Assembly: GCF_043789415.1 (NCBI RefSeq)
Contig: NZ_JBDLLW010000001.1
Span: 2,065,787-2,129,786 of the forward strand
DNA from: Renibacterium sp043789415
GTDB lineage: Bacteria > Actinomycetota > Actinomycetes > Actinomycetales > Micrococcaceae
Length of the DNA: 64,000 nucleotides
Direction of reading: 5' to 3'
Below, piece by piece: positions 33,013 to 41,807 of this stretch (the stretch's first letter is position 1; every line of letters begins with the position of its first letter). The notes under the pieces were generated by a model. That model had not been told where the DNA came from and searched no databases. It saw only the letters and a list, made by a program, of their open reading frames with translations. The position numbers and the translations under genes were made by a program.

Positions 33013-33759
33013 ATGACTTATTCATTGATCTTGCTGCGTCATGGACACAGTGAATGGAATGCGAAGAACCTCTTCACCGGCTGGGTGGACGTCGACCTCA
33101 ATGATCAGGGCCGGGCCGAGGCAGTGCGTGGCGGGCAGCTCCTGGTGGAGCACGATCTGCTGCCAGATATCCTCTACACCTCACGGCAGAAACGCGCGAT
33201 CAACACCGCGAATCTCGCGCTCGCGGAAGCCGATCGCGGCTGGATTGATGTGAAGCGTTCTTGGCGGCTCAATGAGCGTCATTACGGCGCTTTGCAGGGT
33301 AAGGATAAAGCGCAGACACTCGCCGAGTTCGGCGAAGAGCAGTTCATGGAGTGGCGCCGTTCTTACGATGTGCCGCCGCCCCCACTGGCCGACGATTCCG
33401 AATTCTCGCAGGTGGGGGATCCGCGGTATGCGGACCTGGGCGATGCCTTGCCGCGTACTGAATGCCTCAAAGACGTCTTGGAGCGGTTGCTTCCCTACTG
33501 GGAGTCCGATATATCGGTCGATCTGCGCGCCGGAAAGCGAGTGCTGATCGCGGCGCACGGCAATTCACTGCGTTCCTTGGTCAAGCACCTCGATGGGATT
33601 TCGGACGCCGATATTGCGGGACTCAATATCCCCACCGGCATTCCGCTGGTCTACGAACTCGATGAATCGCTCAAGCCGATCACCAAGGGTGGTCGCTACC
33701 TGGACCCCGAGGCCGCAGCCGCCTCAATCCAGGCCGTTGCCAACCAGGGCAAGAAGTAA
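33013..33759 (+). CDS. gpmA: 2,3-bisphosphoglycerate-dependent phosphoglycerate mutase
   Basis: A 248-residue dPGM. The phosphohistidine loop is LLRHGHSEWN at residues 7-16, then FTGWVDVDLNDQG, RHYGALQGKDK and the second catalytic His in LIAAHGNSLRSLVKHL. It interconverts 3- and 2-phosphoglycerate in glycolysis. ATG 33013 is used because the family starts just before the RHG loop. As in mycobacteria it lies near senX3-regX3, though phoU here intervenes on the other strand. A long hairpin follows. Confidence 0.95.
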   Translation: MTYSLILLRHGHSEWNAKNLFTGWVDVDLNDQGRAEAVRGGQLLVEHDLLPDILYTSRQKRAINTANLALAEADRGWIDVKRSWRLNERHYGALQGKDKAQTLAEFGEEQFMEWRRSYDVPPPPLADDSEFSQVGDPRYADLGDALPRTECLKDVLERLLPYWESDISVDLRAGKRVLIAAHGNSLRSLVKHLDGISDADIAGLNIPTGIPLVYELDESLKPITKGGRYLDPEAAAASIQAVANQGKK

Positions 33760-33775
33760 AGAAGCCTCTTTTTGC

Positions 33776-33836
33776 ATCGAGTGCGGAGATCTGCACGCTT
33801 TGAACCATTGGAAGCGTGCAGATCTCCACACTCGAT
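33776..33836. repeat. Long hairpin repeat, family 1, copy A (bidirectional terminator position)
   Basis: Arms 33776-33800 and 33812-33836 are 25 nt each with one mismatch and an 11-nt loop. It sits between the converging gpmA and phoU genes, so it can end both transcripts. The left arm begins within GCATCGAGTGCGGAGA, which recurs at 59518-59533, and the arm resembles that of the hairpin at 45665-45723. Confidence 0.85.
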
Positions 33837-33857
33837 CATGCTCTTTAGCCGAACGAA

Positions 33858-34517
33858 TCAGTCGGCGAAGTTCTCCGGCTGCCACTGACCGGTGACCAGA
33901 TAAGAGACCTTCCGGGCTACCGAGATGCCGTGATCACCGAAGCGCTCGAAGTAACGGCTGGCCAGCGTGACGTCGGCGGTGGTTGCCGGGCTTTCCTGCC
34001 ATTCCGGCGCGGAGATCGCGTGGAAGACGCCGCGGTGCAACTCATTGAGCCGGGCATCCGCATTCAGAATCGCTGTCACCAGGCTGAGTTCACGGGTCTT
34101 CAAGAGCTCGGTGACATCACGGGCGATCTGGATATCCAGGCTGGCCAGTTCGTCGAAAGCAGCGGTGAGCGAGGCCGGGATGACCTTCGCTGGGAAACGC
34201 AGCCGGGCTAGCTGGGCCACGTGGCGGGCAAGGTCGCCCATCCGCTCCAATGAAGCGCTCATCCGGAGTGAACCGACGATGATGCGCAGATCGGAGGCTA
34301 CCGGCCCCTGCAGGGCAAGGATGTCGATCGCCCGTTCATCCAGGTCATTCTGCAGGAAGTCGATGCGTGCATCCGCGGCGATGACCTCCTGAGCGAGTTC
34401 TACATCGGCACCGACAAAAGCTTCATTGGCTTTTTCGATGGCCTCGGTGACGAGAGTGGAGATCTCAATGAGCTCCTCGCCTACATGGTGGAGCTCGGCC
34501 TGGAATACTTTACGCAC
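33858..34517 (-). CDS. phoU: Phosphate signalling protein PhoU
   Basis: The protein has 219 residues from GTG 34517, which has AAAGGA 7 nt upstream; the in-frame GTG at 34532 overlaps that site. It consists of two PhoU repeats of three helices each: VRKVFQAELHHVGEELIEISTLVTEAIEKA near the start, and SARLNELHRGVFHA-like and FERFGDHGISVARKV sequences in the second repeat. It damps phosphate-starvation signalling by acting on the sensor kinase and the Pst transporter. Divergent from senX3-regX3. Confidence 0.92.
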   Translation of the reverse strand: MRKVFQAELHHVGEELIEISTLVTEAIEKANEAFVGADVELAQEVIAADARIDFLQNDLDERAIDILALQGPVASDLRIIVGSLRMSASLERMGDLARHVAQLARLRFPAKVIPASLTAAFDELASLDIQIARDVTELLKTRELSLVTAILNADARLNELHRGVFHAISAPEWQESPATTADVTLASRYFERFGDHGISVARKVSYLVTGQWQPENFAD

Positions 34518-34705
34518 GGAGCGTCCTTTCACGGTTGATCGCAGTTTACTGCTGCCCGGCCAGACGCAATGGTCATAGCCCTAGGCCAAACCTTTCCAGT
34601 TGACCGTAAACGGACAGACACGAGAAAGTGAACGTTAGTTGAATCCGTCCATGGAATGGCGGATAACGGCGATTCTGCTTCTCGCTCTAAGCATAAGCTA
34701 GTGCT

Positions 34706-35890
34706 GTGGACCCCCTGCTTATCGGAGTCATTTCTGGACTGATTGGTATTGCCATCGGTGCCTTTGGAGTGCTTGCGGTAATGCTCAGCGACCGGCAGCG
34801 TAAAGTTCTCAACGCCGCCGATGAGCCCACCTTGCCGCCGGGGTCCGCCGAGGTGCTCGCAGTGATCGGCCGGGCCTTCGTTGTGGTGGATGCCGTTGAC
34901 GGCGTCGTCAGAGCGAGTCCGGGAGCCTATGCCTTCGGCCTGGTGCGTGGCCACACCATGGTGCATCAGGAACTGCTCGAGATGACGGCGCGGGTGCGTC
35001 GGGACGGCGTGATCGAGGAGCGCGAGCTGGAATTGCCTCGCGGCCCGCTCGGCCAAGGGACCTTGATCATCCAGGTTCGGGTTGCGCCGGTGGGCGAGGA
35101 ATACGTTCTGCTGCTCGCCGATGACCGGACTGAAATCACCCGCACCGAGGCCATTCGCAATGACTTCGTCGCCAATGTCTCACACGAGCTCAAAACTCCG
35201 GTCGGCGCGATCTCGCTCTTGGCAGAGGCCCTTGAAGACTCTCCGGAGGACGAGGAAGCAGTCCGCCGCTTCGCGCAGCGGATGCACAAAGAATCCTCCC
35301 GCTTGGCCGCTTTGGTGCAGGACATCATCGAGCTCTCCAGACTGCAGGGTGCCGATATCGTGCAGCAAGGTACTGCTGTGGACCTCAACTCCGTGATCAG
35401 CGATGCGGTTGACCGTTCGAAGCTGCAGGCGGAGAGTAAGAACATTGAGATCGTGGTGGGCGGCAGCGTTACCGAGGCCGTCTACGGGGACGCCGATCTG
35501 CTGGTCACCGCCTTCCGGAACTTGATCGACAATGCGGTGCGCTATTCACCGGTGAATACCAAGGTCGGGGTCGGCCTGCGTTCCGGGGGCGGATTGGTCA
35601 GCGTATCGATCTCCGATCAAGGCGACGGAATCGGGCCTGAGGAACAAGAACGGATCTTCGAACGCTTCTACCGGGTGGATGCGGCACGCTCCCGGCAGAC
35701 CGGAGGAACCGGATTGGGTTTGAGCATCGTGAAGCACGTGATTTCCAATCATGGCGGTGAGGTGACGGTTTGGTCCCAGCCCGGGAACGGATCGACCTTC
35801 ACCGTGCGACTGCCAGAGATGGAAAAGGGCCAGGCTGATTCGGCCGGGCCTCAAGAGAATGACAATGAGAGTCAAGGAGTATCTGCGTGA
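34706..35890 (+). CDS. senX3: Sensor histidine kinase SenX3-like
   Basis: The kinase has 394 residues from GTG 34706. One N-terminal membrane helix (about residues 4-27) is followed by a PAS-like domain (about 45-140), a HisKA helix pair with phosphoacceptor H160 in FVANVSHELKTPVGA, and the ATPase with NLIDNAVRYSP, DQGDGIGPEEQERIFERFYRVD and GTGLGLSIVKH. This is the SenX3 layout, a phosphate-responsive kinase in mycobacteria. Its stop overlaps the regX3 start by 4 nt. Confidence 0.9.
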   Translation: MDPLLIGVISGLIGIAIGAFGVLAVMLSDRQRKVLNAADEPTLPPGSAEVLAVIGRAFVVVDAVDGVVRASPGAYAFGLVRGHTMVHQELLEMTARVRRDGVIEERELELPRGPLGQGTLIIQVRVAPVGEEYVLLLADDRTEITRTEAIRNDFVANVSHELKTPVGAISLLAEALEDSPEDEEAVRRFAQRMHKESSRLAALVQDIIELSRLQGADIVQQGTAVDLNSVISDAVDRSKLQAESKNIEIVVGGSVTEAVYGDADLLVTAFRNLIDNAVRYSPVNTKVGVGLRSGGGLVSVSISDQGDGIGPEEQERIFERFYRVDAARSRQTGGTGLGLSIVKHVISNHGGEVTVWSQPGNGSTFTVRLPEMEKGQADSAGPQENDNESQGVSA

Positions 35891-36567
35891 GCAGGATTTT
35901 GATTGTTGAGGACGAAGAGTCCTTTTCTGACCCGCTGTCTTACTTGCTGGCCAAAGAAGGTTTTGAGGTCGAGGTGGTTGATAACGGCCTGGATGCGATC
36001 GTGGAATTCGATCGGGCCGGGGCGGATTTGGTGCTTCTTGATTTACAGCTCCCCGGACAGTCGGGAACCGAGGTGTGCCGCCAGTTGCGGGCCCGCTCTT
36101 CGGTGCCCGTCATCATGCTCACCGCCAAGGATTCCGAGATCGATAAGGTCGTCGGCCTGGAACTGGGGGCCGATGATTATGTCACGAAACCGTATTCCTC
36201 CCGTGAGCTAGTGGCTCGGGTGCGTGCCGTGCTGCGCAGGCAGGGCGAGCCCGATGAATTGATGACCACGACAGTGCAGGCCGGCCCGGTGCGGATGGAT
36301 ATCGAACGCCATGTAGTGAGCGTCGACGGACATCAGATCTCCCTGCCGCTCAAGGAGTTCGAGCTCTTGGAGATGCTGCTGCGCAACTCGGGCAGAGTGC
36401 TCACCAGAGGCCAGCTGATTGACCGGGTCTGGGGGCTGGACTATGTGGGAGACACCAAGACTCTCGATGTACATGTGAAGCGATTGCGCTCCAAGATCGA
36501 ACCCGATCCTTCAATGCCCAAGCACCTCGTGACGGTTCGTGGGCTGGGCTATAAATTCGAGCCCTAA
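35887..36567 (+). CDS. regX3: Response regulator RegX3-like (OmpR/PhoB family)
   Basis: A 226-residue regulator. The receiver has IVEDEESF, phosphoacceptor D52 in LLDLQLPGQSG and the switch Lys in ADDYVTKPYSSREL. The winged-helix domain ends with TKTLDVHVKRLRSKIEPDP and VTVRGLGYKFEP. In mycobacteria RegX3 turns on phosphate uptake. It is the second gene of the senX3 unit and converges on the ribokinase gene. Confidence 0.93.
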   Translation: MSRILIVEDEESFSDPLSYLLAKEGFEVEVVDNGLDAIVEFDRAGADLVLLDLQLPGQSGTEVCRQLRARSSVPVIMLTAKDSEIDKVVGLELGADDYVTKPYSSRELVARVRAVLRRQGEPDELMTTTVQAGPVRMDIERHVVSVDGHQISLPLKEFELLEMLLRNSGRVLTRGQLIDRVWGLDYVGDTKTLDVHVKRLRSKIEPDPSMPKHLVTVRGLGYKFEP

Positions 36568-36604
36568 AGCCGCCTCAGTTGAGGGCGCTAACTATTTCGG
36601 ACCT

Positions 36605-37459
36605 TTAACGAGAGCGCTTTCGGAGGGCGTGTTCATAGGCCGCCCAGGATTTCAGCGGTGGTTGAGATGCCGGATGGCCCACCGCTTCGGCTGCGGCAGC
36701 GGTCGCCACCTGTAAGACGAGCAGGGGGTCGGACCCTGCCGCGAGACCTAGGGTGAGCGCGGCGCAATAGGAGTCCCCGGCACCCACGGTATTGACGACG
36801 TCGGCCGCCTGGGCGGGCACTCGCAATATTTCTCGTCCTGCACTGAACAGTGCTGAACCTTGGGAGCCATAGGTGACCGCTACCAATTTCGCTTCGGACA
36901 GCTCCGGCAGCTGGGCGTATTCGGATTCATTGACGATCACCAGATCGCAGCGACGGACCAGTTCGGCTGGCAGTGGCCGGGCCGGTGAGGCATTGACCGC
37001 GAAATAGCCCGTGGTGGTTTTCGCGGCGTGCATCACCACCTGCATCGGTACCTCGAGCTGGGTCAAAACTGCGGTGGCTGTGGCCCCGCTGGCGGGGAAC
37101 TCGATGTGTGCGTTTGCCCCGGGGCAGACCGCAATCTGATTTTCTCCGGCGTCGTCCACCACGATGAGCGCAGTGCCGGTCGCGGCATCAACGGTGGTCA
37201 CCAGCGAGGTATCGACGCCGAGCGCGGTTAGTTCACCCCGGATGCGTCGGCCGGCTTCATCGTCTCCCACCGCGCCGATCAGGCGAACCTGCGAGCCGAG
37301 GCGGGCAGCTGCCACCGCTTGATTGGCGCCTTTTCCTCCCGAGAGGCTGCTCAGCACTCCCTCTCCTACGGTTTCACCCGGGGAGGGAAGCCTGGAGGTG
37401 TGTGCCACCAGGTCCTGATTGATGCTGCCTAGAACGAGCAGCGGCGGAAGTTGAGGCAT
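36605..37459 (-). CDS. Ribokinase / PfkB family sugar kinase
   Basis: The kinase has 284 residues from ATG 37459, with GGGGA upstream; a longer frame to 37558 gives a low-complexity extension and overlaps the upstream lipoprotein gene. PfkB signatures are GSINQDLVAHTSRLPSPGETV, GGKGANQAVAAARLG and the catalytic NTVGAGDSYCAALTLGLAAG (Asp base). Ribokinase (D-ribose to ribose-5-phosphate) is the closest match by these motifs. There is no ribose transporter here. It lies 22 nt after the LpqE-like gene. Confidence 0.87.
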   Translation of the reverse strand: MPQLPPLLVLGSINQDLVAHTSRLPSPGETVGEGVLSSLSGGKGANQAVAAARLGSQVRLIGAVGDDEAGRRIRGELTALGVDTSLVTTVDAATGTALIVVDDAGENQIAVCPGANAHIEFPASGATATAVLTQLEVPMQVVMHAAKTTTGYFAVNASPARPLPAELVRRCDLVIVNESEYAQLPELSEAKLVAVTYGSQGSALFSAGREILRVPAQAADVVNTVGAGDSYCAALTLGLAAGSDPLLVLQVATAAAAEAVGHPASQPPLKSWAAYEHALRKRSR

Positions 37460-37481
37460 AGAGTCCCCAGTCTGGTCTGGT

Positions 37482-38057
37482 TCAGTGCCCGCTGGGTGCA
37501 GAAGTGGTGGTTTCGCTGGAGGGCTCAGTGGAAGGAGCCGGCTGGGAGGAAGCGCCACCGGGAAGGTAAGGCTTGTACTCCTCGAGAGTTCCGTCCAGCA
37601 CCGGAATCTTGAGTTCCGCGCTGGCTTGGCCTGAGCCGTTCTGGCTCACCTTGACGGTTTCCAATGAGCCGGGAGCCTCTGAGACCGAACTCAGGATCGA
37701 GGCATCGCTCGCCTCATTGAGGTAATAAGGGGTGCCGGGCTTGACCGTGAATTCGGTCTGCGAGCCCTTCGCGCCGTTGAAAGTTACCTTGATATCGGAC
37801 TTCGAGGTGTTGAAGACCGCACCGATCACTCGACCGGGCTTATCGACGCCGCCGGAGACCAGCAGGATATTGCGTAGTTCGATGCTGCCCAGGTCTTGGC
37901 GGATGCCGTCGGAGGCTGAGTACACCACGGTGGTCTGCTGAGGCGCGATGTAGCCGCAGCCACTCAGCGCGCTGACGCCGAGCAGGCTCCCGCCGATAAC
38001 AGAGACGGCAACCAAGCGCCGAGGGGCAACCCACCGATTGCTGGTAGCGAGTTTCAC
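37482..38057 (-). CDS. LpqE-like lipoprotein
   Basis: The protein has 191 residues from GTG 38057, preceded by AAGGAGA at good spacing. It has a signal peptide with lipobox LSGC (C34), then an Ig-like beta domain (GSIELRNILLVSGG, GRVIGAVFNTS) and a Ser/Thr/Pro-rich tail. In mycobacteria lpqE is likewise divergent from carD in an lpqE-carD-ispD-ispF-cysS-rlmB cluster, and the order here is the same, which supports the name. Molecular function is unknown; the domain resembles copper-chaperone-like folds only loosely. Confidence 0.78.
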   Translation of the reverse strand: MKLATSNRWVAPRRLVAVSVIGGSLLGVSALSGCGYIAPQQTTVVYSASDGIRQDLGSIELRNILLVSGGVDKPGRVIGAVFNTSKSDIKVTFNGAKGSQTEFTVKPGTPYYLNEASDASILSSVSEAPGSLETVKVSQNGSGQASAELKIPVLDGTLEEYKPYLPGGASSQPAPSTEPSSETTTSAPSGH

Positions 38058-38279
38058 GTACGTTCTCCTTGGATCTTCACAGCGCGACGGCATAGAACTT
38101 TTTTCATAGACAGACTATCGGCAAAAGGCCGGTTCTCTCGACTTTGCCGGTGTTTGTTCATTTTCTCCATGCACTTTTTGCGCCCTGCGTCAAGAGGCAA
38201 AATCGCTTCTCCAAGTTCTGGACTAAGCTGCTGACCTGCGCCAATGCTGGGAACTCCCGTCGGCTTCGCGACCATTTCG

Positions 38280-38288
38280 TGATAAACT
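38280..38288 (+). promoter_or_regulatory. carD promoter, extended -10 (TGATAAACT)
   Basis: The TG-N-TAAACT sequence lies 26 bp upstream of the carD start codon, with no consensus -35. An AAAGGGAG ribosome site follows before ATG 38314. It predicts a short leader of about 20 nt. Confidence 0.5.
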
Positions 38289-38313
38289 AGAACGCGGGAA
38301 AGGGAGTATCCAC

Positions 38314-38796
38314 ATGGTTTTTGAGGTCGGCGAGACAGTAGTTTATCCGCACCACGGTGCAGCGAAGATCGAAGAGATCAAAATGCGCACCATCAAGGGC
38401 GTAGAGAAGATGTATCTCAAGCTCAAAGTGGCCCAGGGTGACCTGACCATTGAAGTACCGGCAGAGAATGTAGATCTGGTCGGCGTCCGCGATGTGGTGG
38501 ACAAAGCAGGTCTGGAGCATGTTTTCGACGTATTGCGCGCTGAATTCACCGAAGAGCCGACGAACTGGTCGCGCCGCTACAAAGCGAACTTGGAGAAGTT
38601 GGCTTCAGGCGATGTCATCAAGGTCGCTGAGGTAGTTCGTGACCTGTGGCGCCGCGATCATGATCGCGGTTTGTCTGCTGGTGAAAAGCGCATGCTGGCC
38701 AAAGCTCGGCAGATTCTGATCTCGGAATTGGCCCTGGCGGAAAAGACTGATGAAGAGAAGGCAGCAACCGTGCTGGACGAAGTTCTGGCGTCATAG
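38314..38796 (+). CDS. carD: CarD family transcriptional regulator
   Basis: A 160-residue protein. The N-terminal RNA polymerase-interacting domain (about 1-55) begins FEVGETVVYPHHGAAKIEEI and is of Tudor/TRCF type. The helical C-terminal part has NWSRRYKANLEKLASGDVIKVAEVVRDLWRRD and the tryptophan that wedges into the promoter bubble edge. CarD binds the RNAP beta subunit and stabilises open complexes, notably at rRNA promoters in mycobacteria. It is a single-gene unit with its own terminator, ahead of the isoprenoid genes. Confidence 0.95.
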   Translation: MVFEVGETVVYPHHGAAKIEEIKMRTIKGVEKMYLKLKVAQGDLTIEVPAENVDLVGVRDVVDKAGLEHVFDVLRAEFTEEPTNWSRRYKANLEKLASGDVIKVAEVVRDLWRRDHDRGLSAGEKRMLAKARQILISELALAEKTDEEKAATVLDEVLAS

Positions 38797-38813
38797 GGTT
38801 GCACCAAGCTCTC

Positions 38814-38849
38814 AGGGGACTCGATCTGATCGAGTCCCCTCTTCTTTTT
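38814..38849 (+). terminator. Rho-independent terminator of carD
   Basis: The 12-bp stem AGGGGACTCGAT / ATCGAGTCCCCT with loop CTG is followed by CTTCTTTTT. It starts 17 nt after the carD stop. Confidence 0.92.
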
Positions 38850-38891
38850 AACTTCCAACCATTCTTATCCCGCCTATCCCGCCATTTTGAT

Positions 38892-38982
38892 CCAGCTGTC
38901 CCACTGAGTGGTGCTCCTGTTACAGAAGTTCCGCTTTAGCCGCAACATCTGTAACTCCAGTAACACTCAGTGGGATAACTGG
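38892..38982. repeat. Repeat family 2, copy A: inverted TCCCACTGA-bounded element
   Basis: CCAGCTGTCCCACTGAGTG (38892-38910) faces CACTCAGTGGGATAACTGG (38964-38982), 17 of 19 positions pairing. Inside lies a second inverted pair, GTTACAGA...TCTGTAAC, giving a nested hairpin. It occupies most of the gap between carD and ispD. A related element is at 63446-63536; both contain GCAACAT near the right arm. Confidence 0.8.
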
Positions 38983-38998
38983 CAGATATGCTGGGCGG

Positions 38999-39763
38999 AT
39001 GGAAACTCCGCCGACTTTGCGTATCGCCGTTGTTCTGGTGGCTGCCGGTTCCGGGGAACGCCTCGGCCAGGGCATCCCGAAGGCTAAAGCCCTGCTCGGA
39101 GCCGAACCGATGCTGAGTCACGCTCTGCGCGGGGTCATTCATGCCCAGGTGGCAGATCAGATCTGCGTGGTGATTCCTCGTGGCGACCAAGAATTGGCGG
39201 CTTTGGTGGCCCAGCAGGCGAGCGAGGTTGCGGTTCCCATCTTCACTGCGGACGGCGGATCGACCAGAGCGGATTCCGTCCGTAATGCCTTAGAGGCACT
39301 GCGAACCGAGTGCGATGCGGTGCTGGTGCACGATGCCGCTCGAGCGCTTACCCCGGCGGAGGTCTTTCATCGAGTAGCTCACGCCTTACAAGCCGGTGCC
39401 CGGGCTGTTATCCCGGTGCTCGCCGTCGTCGACACCATCAAGGTGGCCAGCCCCTCGGAACAGCCGGGAATTGCCACCGAACAGGTGCGTTCAACCCCGC
39501 TGCGTGAATCGCTTCGCACGGTTCAGACCCCGCAGGGCTTTGAGACCGCGGCATTGCGCAAGGCCCACGATGCGGCGTCGATGTTCACCGATGCCCAGGC
39601 GGCAGCTGTCACCGACGATGCCATGCTGGTGGAATCCCAGGGCATTCCGGTTTACCTGGTGAGGGGTTCAGAGCTGAGCTTGAAGATCACCACCCCGAAC
39701 GATCTGCTGATCGCCGAAGCCTTATTAGAAGGCCCGGCGGCACCACGATTGGTGGAAGGCTGA
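38999..39763 (+). CDS. ispD: 2-C-methyl-D-erythritol 4-phosphate cytidylyltransferase
   Basis: A 254-residue enzyme of the MEP isoprenoid pathway; it transfers CMP from CTP to MEP. The CTP-binding loop is VLVAAGSGERLGQGIPKAKALLG near residues 12-34, later VLVHDAARAL, RTVQTPQGFE, TDDAMLVES and a terminal LKITTPNDLLIAEALL, all standard for IspD. It overlaps ispF by one base (TGATG). The ribosome site before ATG 38999 is weak, and repeat family 2 lies only 16 bp upstream. Confidence 0.94.
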   Translation: METPPTLRIAVVLVAAGSGERLGQGIPKAKALLGAEPMLSHALRGVIHAQVADQICVVIPRGDQELAALVAQQASEVAVPIFTADGGSTRADSVRNALEALRTECDAVLVHDAARALTPAEVFHRVAHALQAGARAVIPVLAVVDTIKVASPSEQPGIATEQVRSTPLRESLRTVQTPQGFETAALRKAHDAASMFTDAQAAAVTDDAMLVESQGIPVYLVRGSELSLKITTPNDLLIAEALLEGPAAPRLVEG

Positions 39764-40254
39764 TGCCGGGAGAGTGGCTGCCGCGCACCGGAATCGGCAT
39801 CGATGTGCACGCCTACGGCGCAGAGGGCACCGAACTGCATCTTGCCGGGTTGTTCTGGCCGGGCGAACGCGGTCTCAGCGGGCATTCCGACGGCGACGCC
39901 GTCTGTCATGCGGCTGCGGACGCTTTGTTCTCGGCCGCCGGAGTCGGTGATCTAGGGACGCATTTCGGCACCGACCGGCCAGAGTACGCCGGGGCTTCCG
40001 GAGCGAAGTTGCTGGCTGAGGCGGCACGGATCGTTCGGAGCGCAGGCTACGAAATCGGAAATATCGCGGTGCAGTTCGTTGCTAATCGACCCAAATTCGG
40101 TCCACGTCGGCTGGAAGCTGAGGCCGCTTTGAGCGAGGCCGCCGCCGCTCCGGTCTCGGTCTCTGCCACAACCTCCGACGGGCTCGGTTTCACCGGGGCT
40201 TCCGAAGGAGTCGCGGCCATGGCGACGGCCCTGGTCTACAAAGTTGCCGGCTGA
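39763..40254 (+). CDS. ispF: 2-C-methyl-D-erythritol 2,4-cyclodiphosphate synthase
   Basis: A 163-residue enzyme forming the cyclodiphosphate in the MEP pathway, active as a trimer. Metal ligands are D14 and H16 in GIDVHAYG and H49 in SDGDAVCHA, followed by GVGDLGTHF. The C-terminus has SATTSDGLGFTGASEGVAAMA. It is coupled to ispD by a TGATG junction; cysS follows after 38 nt. Confidence 0.95.
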   Translation: MPGEWLPRTGIGIDVHAYGAEGTELHLAGLFWPGERGLSGHSDGDAVCHAAADALFSAAGVGDLGTHFGTDRPEYAGASGAKLLAEAARIVRSAGYEIGNIAVQFVANRPKFGPRRLEAEAALSEAAAAPVSVSATTSDGLGFTGASEGVAAMATALVYKVAG

Positions 40255-40292
40255 AGAGGCAGGCAGAACGCACTATCGGCTAATCTTGACAA

Positions 40293-41807
40293 GTGACACT
40301 GCGCTTTTACGACTCAGCCACCGCCGAAGTACGCGACTTCGAGCCTCTCAAACCAGGTGAAGCCTCGCTCTACTACTGTGGTGCCACGGTGCAGAGCGAA
40401 CCGCATATCGGGCACCTGCGCTCCGCCCTGGTCTTCGACCAGCTCAGCCGTTGGCTGCGAATCCGCGGTTTCAAAACCACCGTGGTCCGCAATGTCACCG
40501 ATATCGACGACAAGATCCTGGCCAAGGCCGCCGAAGCGGGCGAGCAGTGGTGGGCCCGCGCCTACCGCTACGAGCAGGAGTTCAACCGAGCCTACGATGC
40601 GCTGGGCATCTCCCGTCCGGATTACGAACCACGAGCCACCGGTCATATTTCGGAAATGCACGAGCTGATCCAGCAGCTGATCGACCGCGGCCACGCCTAC
40701 CCGGCCACCGATGATTCCGGTGATGTCTACTTCGACGTGCGCTCCTGGGGCAAATACGGTTCGCTGACCCGGCAGAACATCGACGATATGCAGGCCGCGG
40801 CCGACGCTGACCCGCGGGGTAAAAAAGACCCTCGTGACTTCGCGCTCTGGAAGGGGCGCAAAGCGGACGAACCGGAGACGGCGTCCTGGCCCAGCCCCTG
40901 GGGCGCCGGTCGGCCTGGTTGGCACTTGGAGTGCTCGGCGATGGCCGGGAAGTACCTCGGTGATGCTTTCGACATCCACGGTGGTGGCCTGGATCTGCGC
41001 TTCCCGCACCACGAGAACGAGATGGCGCAGTCCCAAGCCGCAGGCAAGGACTTCGCCAACTTCTGGATGCACAACGGGCTGGTGAGCTACCAGGGCGAGA
41101 AGATGTCCAAGTCGATCGGAAACGTGATCGGCCCCAACGAGTTGTTCAGCCAGGCTTCGGCCCGGGTGGTTCGCTATTACCTCGGCCAGGCACACTACCG
41201 CTCGGTGCTGGACTATAGCCCTGAATCCCTTGCTGAGGCGGCCGCCGCGCTGGCCCGCATCGACGGCTTCCTGACTAAAGCAGCACCAAAAGTTGTGGAG
41301 GGAGCGAGGGGAGACGGAACCCAGAATGGTTTCTTCGCCCCCGCCGGGGCGGGTTGGTTCGCCTACGCTCCGCTGAGCAATCTGCCGGAGGCCTTCGGCG
41401 AGGCGATGGACGACGATCTGAACATCCCGAAGGCGCTCGCCGTGCTGCACGAAACCGTGCGGTCCGGAAATGCGGCGCTCGCCAGCGGCGACGCGGACGA
41501 ACTCACCAGGATGTTCTTCGCGGCGCTCAGCATGACTTCGGCTTTAGGCTTAGACGCCGTTCCCTCCGAGAAAACCTCCTCGGGCGACGTCGGCAAGGCC
41601 CTGGACGCCCTGGTCAGGGCTCGGCTCGCCGAACGGACCTCTGCCCGCGAAGCAAAGAACTGGGCGCGTTCCGATGAGATCCGCGATGAACTCGCGGCCA
41701 TCGGCATCAAAATCGAAGACTCGGCCGATGGGCCAAGCTGGACACTGCTCGCAGACAGCAGTTCCGGGGACTCAGGGTCTGAAGCAACAGAACGGAAGAA
41801 CTCATAA
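40293..41807 (+). CDS. cysS: Cysteinyl-tRNA synthetase
   Basis: A 504-residue class I synthetase from GTG 40293. Zinc ligands include the Cys in YYCGATVQ and that in HLECSAMAGKYLG; the HIGH motif is PHIGHLRSA (residues 37-44), the KMSKS motif is GEKMSKSIGN near residue 270, and the zinc-binding HHENEMAQS lies before it. A C-terminal DALR domain follows, with a short Ser/Glu-rich tail. No clear ribosome site or T-box leader is seen. It overlaps rlmB by one base. Confidence 0.95.
   Translation: MTLRFYDSATAEVRDFEPLKPGEASLYYCGATVQSEPHIGHLRSALVFDQLSRWLRIRGFKTTVVRNVTDIDDKILAKAAEAGEQWWARAYRYEQEFNRAYDALGISRPDYEPRATGHISEMHELIQQLIDRGHAYPATDDSGDVYFDVRSWGKYGSLTRQNIDDMQAAADADPRGKKDPRDFALWKGRKADEPETASWPSPWGAGRPGWHLECSAMAGKYLGDAFDIHGGGLDLRFPHHENEMAQSQAAGKDFANFWMHNGLVSYQGEKMSKSIGNVIGPNELFSQASARVVRYYLGQAHYRSVLDYSPESLAEAAAALARIDGFLTKAAPKVVEGARGDGTQNGFFAPAGAGWFAYAPLSNLPEAFGEAMDDDLNIPKALAVLHETVRSGNAALASGDADELTRMFFAALSMTSALGLDAVPSEKTSSGDVGKALDALVRARLAERTSAREAKNWARSDEIRDELAAIGIKIEDSADGPSWTLLADSSSGDSGSEATERKNS

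Noticed and set aside
34624..34645. Pho box (two 11-bp units with TTCA) upstream of senX3 and phoU
   Set aside because: Only four core positions agree between the units, too weak to call.
40314..41450. 378-residue minus-strand open frame
   Set aside because: It is a shadow of cysS on the opposite strand.
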